DNA from: an uncultured bacterium
Lineage (GTDB): Bacteria > Cyanobacteriota > Vampirovibrionia > Gastranaerophilales > Gastranaerophilaceae
NCBI GenBank assembly: GCA_949290355.1
Contig: CASERN010000011.1
Location: forward strand, 966,764-1,030,763
DNA: 64,000 nt
Reading direction: 5' to 3'
Below the pieces are notes generated by a model. It had not been told where the DNA came from. It saw only the letters and a program-made list of their open reading frames with translations, and ran no database searches. Shown here piece by piece: positions 45,724 to 55,498 of this stretch. The number at the start of each line of letters is the position of its first letter. Within the stretch, counting starts at the first letter, position 1. Made by a program: the position numbers and the translations under genes.

Positions 45724-47400
45724 ATGATTAGGATATTGCTTTTATCGGAAAATAATAATATAATCGAAAAATTTGGCGGAATATTACAAAAAAATACTTA
45801 TGATTTTTCTGCAATGTCAGATTACAATCTTGTTTACGATTTTATCTCAGCAGAAGCTCCTGACATAATTATCATTGATAATAATCTTAAACATATTGAC
45901 ATCTTGAACAAAAAAATTAAATCTTTATGCGAAAATACTATAATTATATTTTTATTATCTTCAGATAAAATCGACAAAAGTATTATAAAATATGCAAACG
46001 CCTTTCTTCCAAAAGAATTAACCGATGATCTTATTATTTCAACTATTAATGTTAATTTAAGAATGAAAAATTCTTTAGAAATGTTATCTAATTCAAATAA
46101 AGATCTAGCAGACAGTCTATACCGATTGAACGCTCTATATAGCACAAGCTCTCAATTCGCAGGAACATTGGATAAATCAAAATTAATTCAATATATGATT
46201 GAGGGAATGGATAAAGCTCTTAGCTTTTCTTTAACTTGTACTTTGTCTTTCTGCACGGAAAATGTACCTGTTTTAATCCTAAATTCTTTATATGAACTTT
46301 CAGATGAACTAATTACTGCGATTAAACTACGTACAATACTAAATTATAATTCTATTTTTAAGGATAACAAACCTCCTATAAAACTTGATATAGATAAACT
46401 AAAAGTAATAAAACATATAAAATATCCTGCAAACAGATTTACCTTTACCTTGTTTCAGTATGACAATATGTTTGCACCTATCAGTCTTGGAGAAAACTTT
46501 TTTGGATGCATTGAAATATTTAAAGAATCATCTTTTACACCTGAAGACGCAACATGCTTTCAAACTATAGCACAACAAGTTACTTTGCCTTTAAAAAGCG
46601 CAACTTTATATCAAGAAATTATTGAAACTAATGCAAAACTTGCAAAACTTGAGAGATTAAAATCTGAATTTATATCAATAGTTTCTCACGAACTAAGGAC
46701 ACCTCTTACATCAATAAAAAATTCATTGGATATACTAATGAGTGGCAGATGCGGAGAAATATCTCAATCAGCAGATAAATTCCTCTCTATGGCTATGAGA
46801 AACGTACAAAGATTATCAGGTATTATAAATGATTTATTAGATTTATCTAAAATTGAAGCCGGCAAAATGGTATTTAATTTCGCACCTACAAATATTAATA
46901 CTGTAATCAGTTATGTAAAAACAGCACTGTCTGAAGTTGCAAAATCCAAAGGTCTTAATCTTATTACACAAGAAGCAGAAAATTTACCTGATATTACAGC
47001 AGATTCTCAAAGATTAGAACAGGTTTTAACAAACTTAGTATCTAACGCAATTAAATTCACACCAGAAAATAAAACAATTACAATATCTTCAGAGTTTATA
47101 AATTCAAAAAATATAGAAATAAATGAAAACTTTAAAAACAGCGTAAAACTGAAAAATGGAGATTATATTCTTGTTTGCGTAAAAGATGAAGGTATTGGAA
47201 TCGCAGAAAAAGATCTAATCCACGCTTTTGATAAATTTGCCCAAATAGAAAATTCGCTATCTAGAAAAGCTGGAGGAACAGGTCTTGGATTACCTATAGC
47301 CAAACAACTGCTTGATGCACATAATGGAGCAATATGGTGCGACAGCGAATTAAATAAAGGGTCTAAATTTTATTTTGCGATACCTGTTAGTCTAAATTAA
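45724..47400 (+). CDS. Sensor histidine kinase with degenerate N-terminal receiver
   Basis: 558 residues. Residues 1-115 resemble a receiver domain (ILLLSENNNI, PDIIIIDNN) but the acidic pair is replaced by SEN, so phosphorylation is unlikely. A coiled segment and a GAF-like region (about 140-300) follow, then HisKA with phospho-acceptor His322 (VSHELRTPLTSIKNSLD) and HATPase_c (NAIKFTPENK, DEGIGIAEKD, GGTGLGLPIAK). No membrane helix, so a soluble kinase. The receiver at 48347 is in the neighbourhood but not directly adjacent; pairing is unproven. Its stop overlaps the convergent gene by 14 bp. Confidence 0.93.
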   Translation: MIRILLLSENNNIIEKFGGILQKNTYDFSAMSDYNLVYDFISAEAPDIIIIDNNLKHIDILNKKIKSLCENTIIIFLLSSDKIDKSIIKYANAFLPKELTDDLIISTINVNLRMKNSLEMLSNSNKDLADSLYRLNALYSTSSQFAGTLDKSKLIQYMIEGMDKALSFSLTCTLSFCTENVPVLILNSLYELSDELITAIKLRTILNYNSIFKDNKPPIKLDIDKLKVIKHIKYPANRFTFTLFQYDNMFAPISLGENFFGCIEIFKESSFTPEDATCFQTIAQQVTLPLKSATLYQEIIETNAKLAKLERLKSEFISIVSHELRTPLTSIKNSLDILMSGRCGEISQSADKFLSMAMRNVQRLSGIINDLLDLSKIEAGKMVFNFAPTNINTVISYVKTALSEVAKSKGLNLITQEAENLPDITADSQRLEQVLTNLVSNAIKFTPENKTITISSEFINSKNIEINENFKNSVKLKNGDYILVCVKDEGIGIAEKDLIHAFDKFAQIENSLSRKAGGTGLGLPIAKQLLDAHNGAIWCDSELNKGSKFYFAIPVSLN

Positions 47401-48205
47401 CATTTTTCATTAAGAAATCCGTCATATTAATTTCTTTATTACCTTGCTTTGATAGCTTTTCCACAACCTTAGGGAAAATTTGTAAATTTGCTTTCAACTT
47501 ATCTACAGGAACTTTTGATTGAATAAACGGAATTTCTTCAATAAAAATATTAATATCTTCAGGAATATTTTCAGCAGTTCTGAGAATTTCAGGCATCATT
47601 TTAATTTTATCAGGGTCAGAAGCACTACTTACATATCCGGCCAAAGAATTAAGGAAATTTCGAACTTTTGCAACCCCCATTGCATATCCACCTGATAAAT
47701 TATTTTCGGCAATTCCCTTAACTAAAGGCTTAGTAGCTTTTAAATGCTCAACAAATTCCGGATGATTCAACAATTCAGCAGAGGTAGCAAGAAAATACTT
47801 TGAAGCATTACTATCTGTTTGATTAATAACTTCTTGAGTAAATTCAAGAGCTTCTGGGTTTTCCTTAGATGCTTTTGGCAATTTTTCCATCCATTCAGCA
47901 AAAATATTTTTACCTAAATTTTTTGAATCTTTTAAATTTATATTATTGTTTAACATATCTGACCTATTTGCCAATTCGCAAATATCAGACACAAGCCCTA
48001 AATATTTTGGATTCATAGCCTTTAATTCAGCTTTAAACTTCGCAACTTCAGGGTTTCTTTTAGCAAAATAATCAATATTTGCTAACAATTGTTCAGTAGT
48101 TCTTGTATCAGGGGCTTTTGTATGAGTACCTATTATCTGCCAACCTTCAAAACGAAAAATAGTTTTTTTGGATAACGCATTTGATATTTTATTGATTAAT
48201 GACAT
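47387..48205 (-). CDS. Helical protein of unknown function
   Basis: 272 residues, alpha-helical, no signal peptide. The N-terminus includes RFEGWQIIGTHTK, vaguely like the short leader segments of other lineage-type proteins; the rest is an array of amphipathic helices without recognised repeat period. Convergent with the histidine kinase, overlapping by 14 bp. Confidence 0.55.
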   Translation of the reverse strand: MSLINKISNALSKKTIFRFEGWQIIGTHTKAPDTRTTEQLLANIDYFAKRNPEVAKFKAELKAMNPKYLGLVSDICELANRSDMLNNNINLKDSKNLGKNIFAEWMEKLPKASKENPEALEFTQEVINQTDSNASKYFLATSAELLNHPEFVEHLKATKPLVKGIAENNLSGGYAMGVAKVRNFLNSLAGYVSSASDPDKIKMMPEILRTAENIPEDINIFIEEIPFIQSKVPVDKLKANLQIFPKVVEKLSKQGNKEINMTDFLMKNVNLD

Positions 48206-48346
48206 TTTATCCCTTTCTAAAATTATTAATACACAAAATAAAAATTATTACTAGCTTATCATTTCTTATTAATAAATATTAAGAATGTAGAAGATGGTTT
48301 TTGATATGTTATAATACTAGTATATAAGACTTTTATAGGGGAATGT

Positions 48347-48709
48347 ATGAAAAAAATTTTAATTGTAGATGATGAGCAGGATATTGTAGAAAGCTTAAAA
48401 TTTGTACTTGAAACGGCAGATTTTACCTGTTACTGTGCATATAATGGAGAAGACGGTTTAAGATTAGCAAAAGAAATAATGCCTGATTTAATAATTCTAG
48501 ACGTTATGATGCCAAAAATTAACGGATACAAAATTAGCAGATTACTAAAATATGACGCTAAATATAAAAATATTCCAATATTAATGGTTACAGCTCGTTC
48601 TCAAGAAGAAGACAAACTTATTGGAGAAGAAACGGGTGCAGATGAGTATATAACTAAACCGTTTGATTTGAATGAAGTAGTAAAAAAAGTCGAAGAATAT
48701 TTGAAATAA
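48347..48709 (+). CDS. Single-domain response regulator (CheY-like)
   Basis: 120 residues: acidic pair Asp8/Asp9, phospho-acceptor Asp52 in LDVMMPKI, Thr82 and Lys104 (ITKPFD) are all present, so it should be phosphorylatable. No output domain, so it acts by binding a partner. It starts 137 bp after the convergent divergent neighbour and is followed 1 bp later by a PilB/GspE-like gene, which is probably its target. A TATAAT at 48310-48315 lies 31 bp before the ATG, the likely -10. Confidence 0.9.
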   Translation: MKKILIVDDEQDIVESLKFVLETADFTCYCAYNGEDGLRLAKEIMPDLIILDVMMPKINGYKISRLLKYDAKYKNIPILMVTARSQEEDKLIGEETGADEYITKPFDLNEVVKKVEEYLK

Positions 48710-48710
48710 C

Positions 48711-50093
48711 ATGGAAACAACAGTTACAAACAAAACTTTAGAAAAATTAAAATATGATATGGTTAGAGCAGGTCTTGTTCCATATGAAACTATTGAACAA
48801 GCCGAAGAAATTGCAACAGCCCAAAAAATTAATATTGGACAAGCCCTTATTAATTCAGGAGTTATAACCGAAGATGCAATACTTAAATTTTTAGAAGCAA
48901 AATTGCATATTCCTTATGTAAATCTTGATGATTATACTCTTGATACAAAGTGCTTAAAGTATATAAGCTCTTCTGATGCAAAAAAATACAGAATTATTCC
49001 ACTTTTCAAAATAGAGGATACATTAACTGTTGCAATGGCTGATCCTTTAGATCTTTTTGCAATTGATAAAATTATAGAAACAGCAGAATGTTCTATAGAA
49101 CCTGTTATATCATCGGAAGCAAATATTCTAAAAAAAATCAATGAATATTATAAACAAGATGATGATGTTGAAGAAATTTTTACTGAAAATAATATAGGCT
49201 ATGACTGGCGTGAAGAACTTCATAGCGAGGATCTTTCTGATAACCATATACAAAAAATAGTCAGAGCTATTCTAAAACAAGCAATATTAGAAGGTGTTCA
49301 TGAAGTTACTTTTCAACAAGAAGACAGTGGATTTGGAGTTAATTTTAAAAAAAATGGAGAAGTCTCAAACAAAGGAAACATACCTAAAGTTCTCACAACC
49401 TCATTTGTTGCGAAATTAAAGAATATGGCAAAACTTGATGCTTCTGTATCAGAAGTCCCACAACTTGGAAAACTGACTTTCAAAGTAGACGAAATAAATG
49501 TAGTTGCAAGTATTTCTACATTCCCAACAATCATGGGAGAAAGAATTTTCTTAAAAATATACAAACCACCAAAAGCTCTAAATAAAATTATTAAATCAGA
49601 AAAAAGTCTAAGCATAATTAATTCAGCTCTAAATGTACCTGGAATAATAATTGTATGCGGCTCACCTCTTAGTGGAAAAACACATATTATATATTCACTG
49701 CTTTTGCAGGCTGCTTGTAAAAATAAAAACATTATGACTCTTGAAAGTATTGCTAAATACAATCTTAAAAATGTACATCAATGTGAATTAAATGAAAATG
49801 TCGGTTTTAACATGGACAAAGCATCCAGATTTATAGAGTTTCAATCCCCTGACATCATTTATCTTGAAGGGATAAAATCAAAAGAATCATTTGACTATTT
49901 TGCAAATCTTGTATTTGATGACAAGACAATAATAATGGAATTTCTTGCAAACAACATGGAAGACTTAAGATATAAGCTGTCCTTTTCAGACTTTGAAACA
50001 TTGAAATCACTAATAAGCTGTATGATTTTTATACATTCTCAAGACAGTATAGAAGTATTTTCAAAAGAAACTGTTCAAAAATACTTAGCTTAA
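48711..50093 (+). CDS. Degenerate PilB/GspE-like ATPase
   Basis: 460 residues. The N-terminal MshEN/T2SSE_N domain (1-150; INIGQALINSGVITED, PLFKIEDTLTVAMADPLDLFAID) is typical; some such domains bind c-di-GMP or ATP. The ATPase half has Walker A GSPLSGKT (317-324) and a divergent Walker B (DIIYLEGIK, where relatives have GE in the catalytic position). The conserved His box (STLHTND-like) and tetracysteine are missing. It is short compared with PilB (560+). Probably a regulator or pseudo-ATPase of pilus/secretion machinery rather than a motor. Follows the receiver gene with 1-bp gap. Confidence 0.8.
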   Translation: METTVTNKTLEKLKYDMVRAGLVPYETIEQAEEIATAQKINIGQALINSGVITEDAILKFLEAKLHIPYVNLDDYTLDTKCLKYISSSDAKKYRIIPLFKIEDTLTVAMADPLDLFAIDKIIETAECSIEPVISSEANILKKINEYYKQDDDVEEIFTENNIGYDWREELHSEDLSDNHIQKIVRAILKQAILEGVHEVTFQQEDSGFGVNFKKNGEVSNKGNIPKVLTTSFVAKLKNMAKLDASVSEVPQLGKLTFKVDEINVVASISTFPTIMGERIFLKIYKPPKALNKIIKSEKSLSIINSALNVPGIIIVCGSPLSGKTHIIYSLLLQAACKNKNIMTLESIAKYNLKNVHQCELNENVGFNMDKASRFIEFQSPDIIYLEGIKSKESFDYFANLVFDDKTIIMEFLANNMEDLRYKLSFSDFETLKSLISCMIFIHSQDSIEVFSKETVQKYLA

Positions 50094-50094
50094 A

Positions 50095-50826
50095 TTATTT
50101 TATTATATAAAATACCAAATTAACTAAAAAATCAGCAACGAGCATATATATCGTAGAAAGTATTGCAGCTTGAGTTGTAGAGTTTCCAACCTCTTTTGCT
50201 CCACCTTTTGTACTATATCCTTGAGTAGCACAAACAAGAGCAATCAAGCCTCCAAATATAGCTGCTTTCAATAAACTTATATAAATATCTCTAGTTGAAA
50301 TCCAAAGCCAAGCAGAATTCATATATCTTGCAGGATGTAAACCAATTGTAGCATTTGAAACAAACATACCACCGGCAATCCCAATAAATTCAGCGAGTAA
50401 AACAACCATAGGAACAGTAAATATACCTGCAATAATTCTTGGAGCGAAATAATAACCAACAGGATCTACTTTTAACGTTTTCATGGCATCAACTTGAGAT
50501 GTTACTTGCATGTTAGCAATTTCAGCAGAGATTGCAGTACCAGCCCTTGCACCAATAGCAAGAGCCACAAACCCAGGAGCTATCTCTCGAATCATAACAA
50601 CAGCAATTGTCCCTCCAATGTATGCCTCAGCCCCACTCATTAAAAATTGTTTTGAGACCTGAATAGCAATAACAGCTGCAGCAATAAAGGCTATTATTAA
50701 TGATATAGGCAAAGAATCATAGCTTATAGCTGCCGCCTGAGATAATACCTCAGAAAAACGTACATTAAAAATATATTTAATACTTCTTATTAAATTCTGA
50801 ACACAAAGTCCTAAAAATTCTATCAT
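50095..50826 (-). CDS. MlaE/YrbE-type lipid ABC transporter permease
   Basis: 243 residues, about five membrane helices. Conserved loop REIAPGFVALAIGARAGTAISAEIANMQVTSQVDAMKT with the family's DA..TL...P.YYF.PR block. MlaE forms the membrane core of a transporter moving phospholipids between inner and outer membranes, supporting a diderm envelope. The ATPase (mlaF) and MCE subunit (mlaD) are not next to it. Follows ilvE on the minus strand with a strong hairpin between. It is convergent with the PilB-like gene. Confidence 0.9.
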   Translation of the reverse strand: MIEFLGLCVQNLIRSIKYIFNVRFSEVLSQAAAISYDSLPISLIIAFIAAAVIAIQVSKQFLMSGAEAYIGGTIAVVMIREIAPGFVALAIGARAGTAISAEIANMQVTSQVDAMKTLKVDPVGYYFAPRIIAGIFTVPMVVLLAEFIGIAGGMFVSNATIGLHPARYMNSAWLWISTRDIYISLLKAAIFGGLIALVCATQGYSTKGGAKEVGNSTTQAAILSTIYMLVADFLVNLVFYIIK

Positions 50827-50845
50827 TTGAAATTCCTATAAAATA

Positions 50846-50864
50846 CCCTCCCTCAAAGGGAGGG
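50846..50864 (-). terminator. Hairpin after ilvE
   Basis: Perfect 8-bp GC-rich stem CCCTCCCT / AGGGAGGG with CAA loop, between ilvE and the mlaE-like gene on the minus strand, followed by a weak T-rich tail (TATTTTAT). Likely a terminator or attenuator for ilvE. Confidence 0.55.
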
Positions 50865-50875
50865 ATATTTCAATA

Positions 50876-51790
50876 TTAATAAACAGGCATACACCATTTT
50901 TTGTATTTAGGAACTTTTCCTTTTACTACATCAAAATATAATTTTTGAAGATCTTTGGCAATAGGTCCAACTTGTCCATCTCCAAGTTTTCTTCCATCTA
51001 TTTCAACTATAGGACTTACCTGAGCACCTGTACCACAATAAAATGCCTCATCTGAAATATACAATTCTGTACGATCTATTGCACGTTCTTCAGTTTCAAT
51101 ACCTAGTACATCTTTTGCTAATTCAATAATAGTATTTCTTGTAACACCAACAAGAATATTATCAGTTTTCATAGTCGTTACAAGTTTTCCATTTTGAATT
51201 AAAAATAAATTCATTGCAGATCCCTCAGTTACCTGACCAGATTCATCTAATACAACAGCATCATCAAATCCCATATTATGAGCATCTGTTTTAATTAATG
51301 CTGCATTAGCATAAGATCCAGCAACTTTTGCTCGCGGAGGAATAGCATTATCACTGTTTCTTCTCCAGCTTGATACACAAACTCTTAAACCTTTTGATGT
51401 ATCAATATAATCTCCCATTTTATTTGTTATCAATGCAAAAGAATCCTCATTATCATACAAACCTGGGCCAACTTTTTGTGCAGATTTATATAAAGTAGGT
51501 CTCATATAACAATCTTCTTTGTAATTATTTTTTGCAAGAAGTTTTTTTGTTATTTCGCAATATTCCTCTGTAGTGTATGGATTATTCATACACATAATCT
51601 TTGCACTTCTTTTTAACCTTTCATAATGTTCTGGAACCCTGAAAGCATATAATTGTTTTTCTTCATCATTCCAATATGCTCTAATACCTTCAAAAACAGC
51701 AGTTCCGTATAGGAATGCATGTGTACGAATAGGAATAACAGCTTTCGAAGCTTCAACATACTCCCCATTCATAAAATAAAACTCTGTCAT
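50876..51790 (-). CDS. ilvE: Branched-chain amino acid aminotransferase
   Basis: 304 residues, fold-type IV. The PLP lysine lies in AKVAGSYAN; the phosphate-binding TEGSAMNLF and N-terminal HAFLYGTAVFEGIRAY are typical of IlvE. It transaminates valine, leucine and isoleucine with 2-oxoglutarate. Start at ATG 51790 has an AGGAGG ribosome site. Single gene before a GC-rich hairpin; no other ilv genes in the window. Confidence 0.95.
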   Translation of the reverse strand: MTEFYFMNGEYVEASKAVIPIRTHAFLYGTAVFEGIRAYWNDEEKQLYAFRVPEHYERLKRSAKIMCMNNPYTTEEYCEITKKLLAKNNYKEDCYMRPTLYKSAQKVGPGLYDNEDSFALITNKMGDYIDTSKGLRVCVSSWRRNSDNAIPPRAKVAGSYANAALIKTDAHNMGFDDAVVLDESGQVTEGSAMNLFLIQNGKLVTTMKTDNILVGVTRNTIIELAKDVLGIETEERAIDRTELYISDEAFYCGTGAQVSPIVEIDGRKLGDGQVGPIAKDLQKLYFDVVKGKVPKYKKWCMPVY

Positions 51791-51868
51791 AATTCCTCCT
51801 TAGTTTTATATAAAATAACTATATCATGAAATAATTAAAACAGAGCTAATATTTTATAAAAAATTTAC

Positions 51869-52573
51869 TTATTCTCTAAATGCAAATCTTTTTTTATTAT
51901 TAAGCGAACCATTATCCAGATTAGCTGTTTCTATAAATTTTTTAGCCTCATTTACAGGTATTGCAAAACCTATACCGATATTAGAAATATTATTATCAGG
52001 GTTATAAATTGACTGAGAAATCCCAATTACTTCTCCTTGAGAATTCAGCAACGGGCCGCCGGAGCATCCTGGATTTATAGCTGCATCTGTCTGTATACGA
52101 CCTTTTGCATAATCTATTCTTGATACAATCCCTGATGTTAATGTCCCTGCAAAACCAAAAGGATTTCCTATGGCAAGAACTTTTTGCCCGACTTTTATCT
52201 CTTCAGAATTTCCAAAAGAAATAGTTTTTAAATTATTTTTAGGAGATATCTTTAAAAGAGCTAAATCCTTATTTTTTCCCATTTTGGCAAGCACAGATGC
52301 TTTATATACTTTACCGTCATATGTTGTAACATCAATTTGTTTAGCACCGTCTATTACATGTGAACCGGTCAATATAACGCCATCTGAGCGAATTACGCAC
52401 CCTGTACCGGCAGAAAAGCCATCATCCAAATTTGCATCTATTGAAACTATTGCCGGATTAATTTTTTCATACACACTAATATTAATCATTTCATCCGGAG
52501 CAAAATTTTGTGAAATTGACGGAATTATTGTCATACAATAAAAAGTTATACATAAAACAATTCTTTTAAGCAT
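51869..52573 (-). CDS. Secreted trypsin-like serine protease, HtrA-like without PDZ
   Basis: 234 residues from ATG 52573, chosen for its GAGGAG site; an ATG at 52606 adds 11 polar residues before the signal. Signal peptide (LKRIVLCITFYCMTIIPSIS). Catalytic triad His72 (TGSHVIDGA), Asp103 (NKDLALLKI) and Ser171 (GCSGGPLL) all present, so likely active. No PDZ domain follows, unlike DegP/DegS. Acts outside the cytoplasm, probably on misfolded envelope proteins. Single-gene unit. Confidence 0.88.
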   Translation of the reverse strand: MLKRIVLCITFYCMTIIPSISQNFAPDEMINISVYEKINPAIVSIDANLDDGFSAGTGCVIRSDGVILTGSHVIDGAKQIDVTTYDGKVYKASVLAKMGKNKDLALLKISPKNNLKTISFGNSEEIKVGQKVLAIGNPFGFAGTLTSGIVSRIDYAKGRIQTDAAINPGCSGGPLLNSQGEVIGISQSIYNPDNNISNIGIGFAIPVNEAKKFIETANLDNGSLNNKKRFAFRE

Positions 52574-52797
52574 ATTACTCCTCTTTTTAATTTTATTATC
52601 CATCATTTAGTATTTTGTTCATTATGCTATAATTTTCATTTTCGACTAGTTATTCCATGCATTAGGATTTTAATTTACAATTAAGATAAAATTTATAAAT
52701 TCAATTGAAATTATTGCTCTCGTATACATAACATTTATTAACATGTAATGGATTTTTAATAAAGTTTTACATAGAATATTATTGTGAAAGGAAGCTT

Positions 52798-54372
52798 ATG
52801 GAATTAATTTTAGACATTTTATATATTTATATCGCAGTTTATTCTTTATATTTTCTGGCATTAGCAGTCAGGAACTTGAATGACAAACCATTCAGAATAG
52901 AAAAAAGATATTCACAGTATGAAGAAAAAGATAATCTTGCGGTAATTATATATGCAAGAAACAATAAAATAACACTGGACAATCTTATTAAAGAACTAAA
53001 AATGCAAGATTATCCGATAAATAATTTCCGAGTATTTGTTATATTAGATAATTGCTCTGATGGTTCTGATCAGCTATTTATAAACGAAGAATTTGTCAAT
53101 TTGATAAATATAAGCGGCGTTGGCACAGTTGGAAAAGATCAAGCTGTATCAATGCTGATTGAAAGACTTTCAAAAGACCAAAGCATAGATTCATATGTAT
53201 TTATGGATGCAGATAGAAGTATCCCTTCAAACTTTTTAACAACTGTTAATTCAGCTCTAGTTAATAATTCTGTTTTAAGCGGTGAAACTTTAATAATTAC
53301 AGATAACTTAGGACCAGTTGACAAAATAAAAGCAGCATATCAAAAATATCATATGAATTTTATGAGAAAAGCTAGATCTTTATTTGGATTAGCTGCAAGT
53401 GCAGATTCCGGCGTATTTATTATAAAAAAAGATATAGTCGATGAAATCGGATGTATTGATTTCAAAGATATAAATTCTGAACTAAAGTATAGTATGCTTT
53501 TATCAAAAATTAAATGTCCTTGCACATATAATCCGAATATTCAGACTTATGTAGATACCGCCAATTATGAATTTAGGAAACCAAGATTATCTGCAAGAAT
53601 TGACCTTTTTAAAAATTGTTTTACACAAGTTTGGTCTAACAATTTTGTCTTTGCAGAACATACTTTTTCATTGCTTAATCCAAATATTTGGATGATACTT
53701 GTAATATATGCAGTTTTAATGAAGCATTCATACAGATATTATTTCTTTGTTGATTTTAAAATAGTTTTATTCACTTTCCTAGTTCTATTGGCTGGTTTTG
53801 GAATAAGCCTTATAAATTCAAAATTAAGATTCAGAGAAATAATTCTTCTTTGTTTGTATCCATTTTATTCACTATGTCATATAATTAAAAATTTACCACC
53901 AGTAAGAGTCGTAAGAGCTAAAATTACCCAAAAAGAAGAACTTGAAGAAGGAACCGAAAAACTTGTAATAGATGCTTTTGCTATGAATGTTGCAGGAAGA
54001 GAACTTCCATGCAAACTCGAATTCATATCAGAATCTGGACTTGCAAAAATTAAATTTATATACAAAAATAAAAAATTCATAACAGGTAAGCATTTAAGAA
54101 TGATTGATGCACTACAAGAAATAAGACAAAAATTGAATGATTACGGTTTTGTCTTGAAAATCTGCAGCTGCTGCAAATATTTTACATCAAATGTAGACGG
54201 TTCAACAAATATGCTTAAGGGCTTCTGCAACAGCGATTATCCTAGCCCATCAATAACAGGGAAAAAACCTACATTAATTTGGAACTCCTGTTCTGATTTT
54301 GAACCGGCCAAAGTTACCAATTTATTGGAAGAGATGGCTAACGAACAAGGGATGGATCAACAAGCTCGCTAA
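52798..54372 (+). CDS. GT2 glycosyltransferase fused to a cysteine-containing domain
   Basis: 524 residues. An N-terminal membrane helix (1-20), then a GT-A domain (about 50-270; LAVIIYARN, VILDNCSDGS, FMDADRSIPSNF with DxD), two membrane helices (about 300-360), and a ~130-residue C-terminal soluble domain with CSCCKYF (Cys about 456-459), GFCN and SC motifs that may bind a metal. The GT half resembles BcsA/CESA-like processive enzymes but lacks the QxxRW motif. The fusion is unusual and not recognised. Its end overlaps folC by 35 bp (convergent). Confidence 0.8.
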   Translation: MELILDILYIYIAVYSLYFLALAVRNLNDKPFRIEKRYSQYEEKDNLAVIIYARNNKITLDNLIKELKMQDYPINNFRVFVILDNCSDGSDQLFINEEFVNLINISGVGTVGKDQAVSMLIERLSKDQSIDSYVFMDADRSIPSNFLTTVNSALVNNSVLSGETLIITDNLGPVDKIKAAYQKYHMNFMRKARSLFGLAASADSGVFIIKKDIVDEIGCIDFKDINSELKYSMLLSKIKCPCTYNPNIQTYVDTANYEFRKPRLSARIDLFKNCFTQVWSNNFVFAEHTFSLLNPNIWMILVIYAVLMKHSYRYYFFVDFKIVLFTFLVLLAGFGISLINSKLRFREIILLCLYPFYSLCHIIKNLPPVRVVRAKITQKEELEEGTEKLVIDAFAMNVAGRELPCKLEFISESGLAKIKFIYKNKKFITGKHLRMIDALQEIRQKLNDYGFVLKICSCCKYFTSNVDGSTNMLKGFCNSDYPSPSITGKKPTLIWNSCSDFEPAKVTNLLEEMANEQGMDQQAR

Positions 54373-55498
54373 GCATATAAAATGATCCGCAAATAACTTT
54401 TAAAGAATCATTTGGTAAATTATTCAAAGATGTAAATATCTTAGAATCAAATTCGCAGGACTCCTGTAATTCCTTTATAGTACAGGAGTTTTGATTATTA
54501 AAATGATAAAAATAAATATCATCCCCTTTTTCAAAAAGAATTTGCATCATCTTTTTATAATCTTTAGTTTTCAAGCAACCAAAAACAAAACATTTTCTTC
54601 TATTAGGATAATAAAAATCTAAACTCTCTCTTAAAGCCATAACTCCGTTAGGGTTATGGGAAGCATCTATTATTAAGTCATCTCTTACCAATTGAAAACG
54701 GCAAGGATTTTTGACTTGTTTTAGAGATTCTTGTATTTCATTTTCCGAAATTTCAGGGAATAAATATCTAACAGCCGCAAGCGCCAATGACAAATTTGCT
54801 TGTTGACAAGTACCTTTTAATGATAAATTTGTAGTATCTTCAAATGGAGGAACCATTATAAACAAAGAATCTTCTTTATCTGCTTTATCTTTTATTTCCT
54901 CATAACCTTCAGATGTGAAAACCGGCGAATTTGGTTTTATAATACCTGCTTTTTCATATGCAATTTTAGATTTCGTATCTCCTAATCTATCTGTATGATC
55001 AAAATCGATATGAGTTATTATAGAACAAAGATTTGTTTTAATAACATTTGTGGCATCAAAACGACCACCAAGCCCTGTTTCTAAAACAACGACCTCAACA
55101 TTATTATCTGCAAAATATTTGAACATCACAGCTGTTAAAATTTCAAACTCTGTTAAATGAATCTTATTATTATCTGCTATTGAAGATATTTCAAAAACAT
55201 ATTTAGCAAAATTTTCTTTCGAAATTTCCTCTCCATTAATATTGATTCTTTCCGTATAATCAAATATATGCGGACTCATATAAAGACCTGTTTTAATTCC
55301 ATGTCTTGATAATATAGTTGCTATAATAGAACAAACAGAGCCTTTTCCATTTGTTCCCGCAACATGTATACATTTCAAAGAATCTTGAGGATTTCCAAGT
55401 AATTCTAAAACTTTTGAAATTCTCTCAAGCCCCAAATTTATATAAAACTTTCCTTGAGATGTGAGAAGTTTTATTGCATTTTCATAATTTTTTTCCAT
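54338..55498 (-). CDS. folC: Folylpolyglutamate synthase / dihydrofolate synthase
   Basis: 386 residues, somewhat short for FolC (~420). GTNGKGS (48-54) is the ATP loop, LETGLGGRFDATN and IDASHNPNG the other family motifs. FolC adds glutamates to (dihydro)folate, keeping it in the cell. It closes the murF-mraY-murD-ftsW-murG operon, overlapping murG by 17 bp, an atypical place for it; the Mur-ligase fold relationship is a coincidence of family, not proof of a role in peptidoglycan. Confidence 0.93.
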   Translation of the reverse strand: MEKNYENAIKLLTSQGKFYINLGLERISKVLELLGNPQDSLKCIHVAGTNGKGSVCSIIATILSRHGIKTGLYMSPHIFDYTERININGEEISKENFAKYVFEISSIADNNKIHLTEFEILTAVMFKYFADNNVEVVVLETGLGGRFDATNVIKTNLCSIITHIDFDHTDRLGDTKSKIAYEKAGIIKPNSPVFTSEGYEEIKDKADKEDSLFIMVPPFEDTTNLSLKGTCQQANLSLALAAVRYLFPEISENEIQESLKQVKNPCRFQLVRDDLIIDASHNPNGVMALRESLDFYYPNRRKCFVFGCLKTKDYKKMMQILFEKGDDIYFYHFNNQNSCTIKELQESCEFDSKIFTSLNNLPNDSLKVICGSFYMLSELVDPSLVR

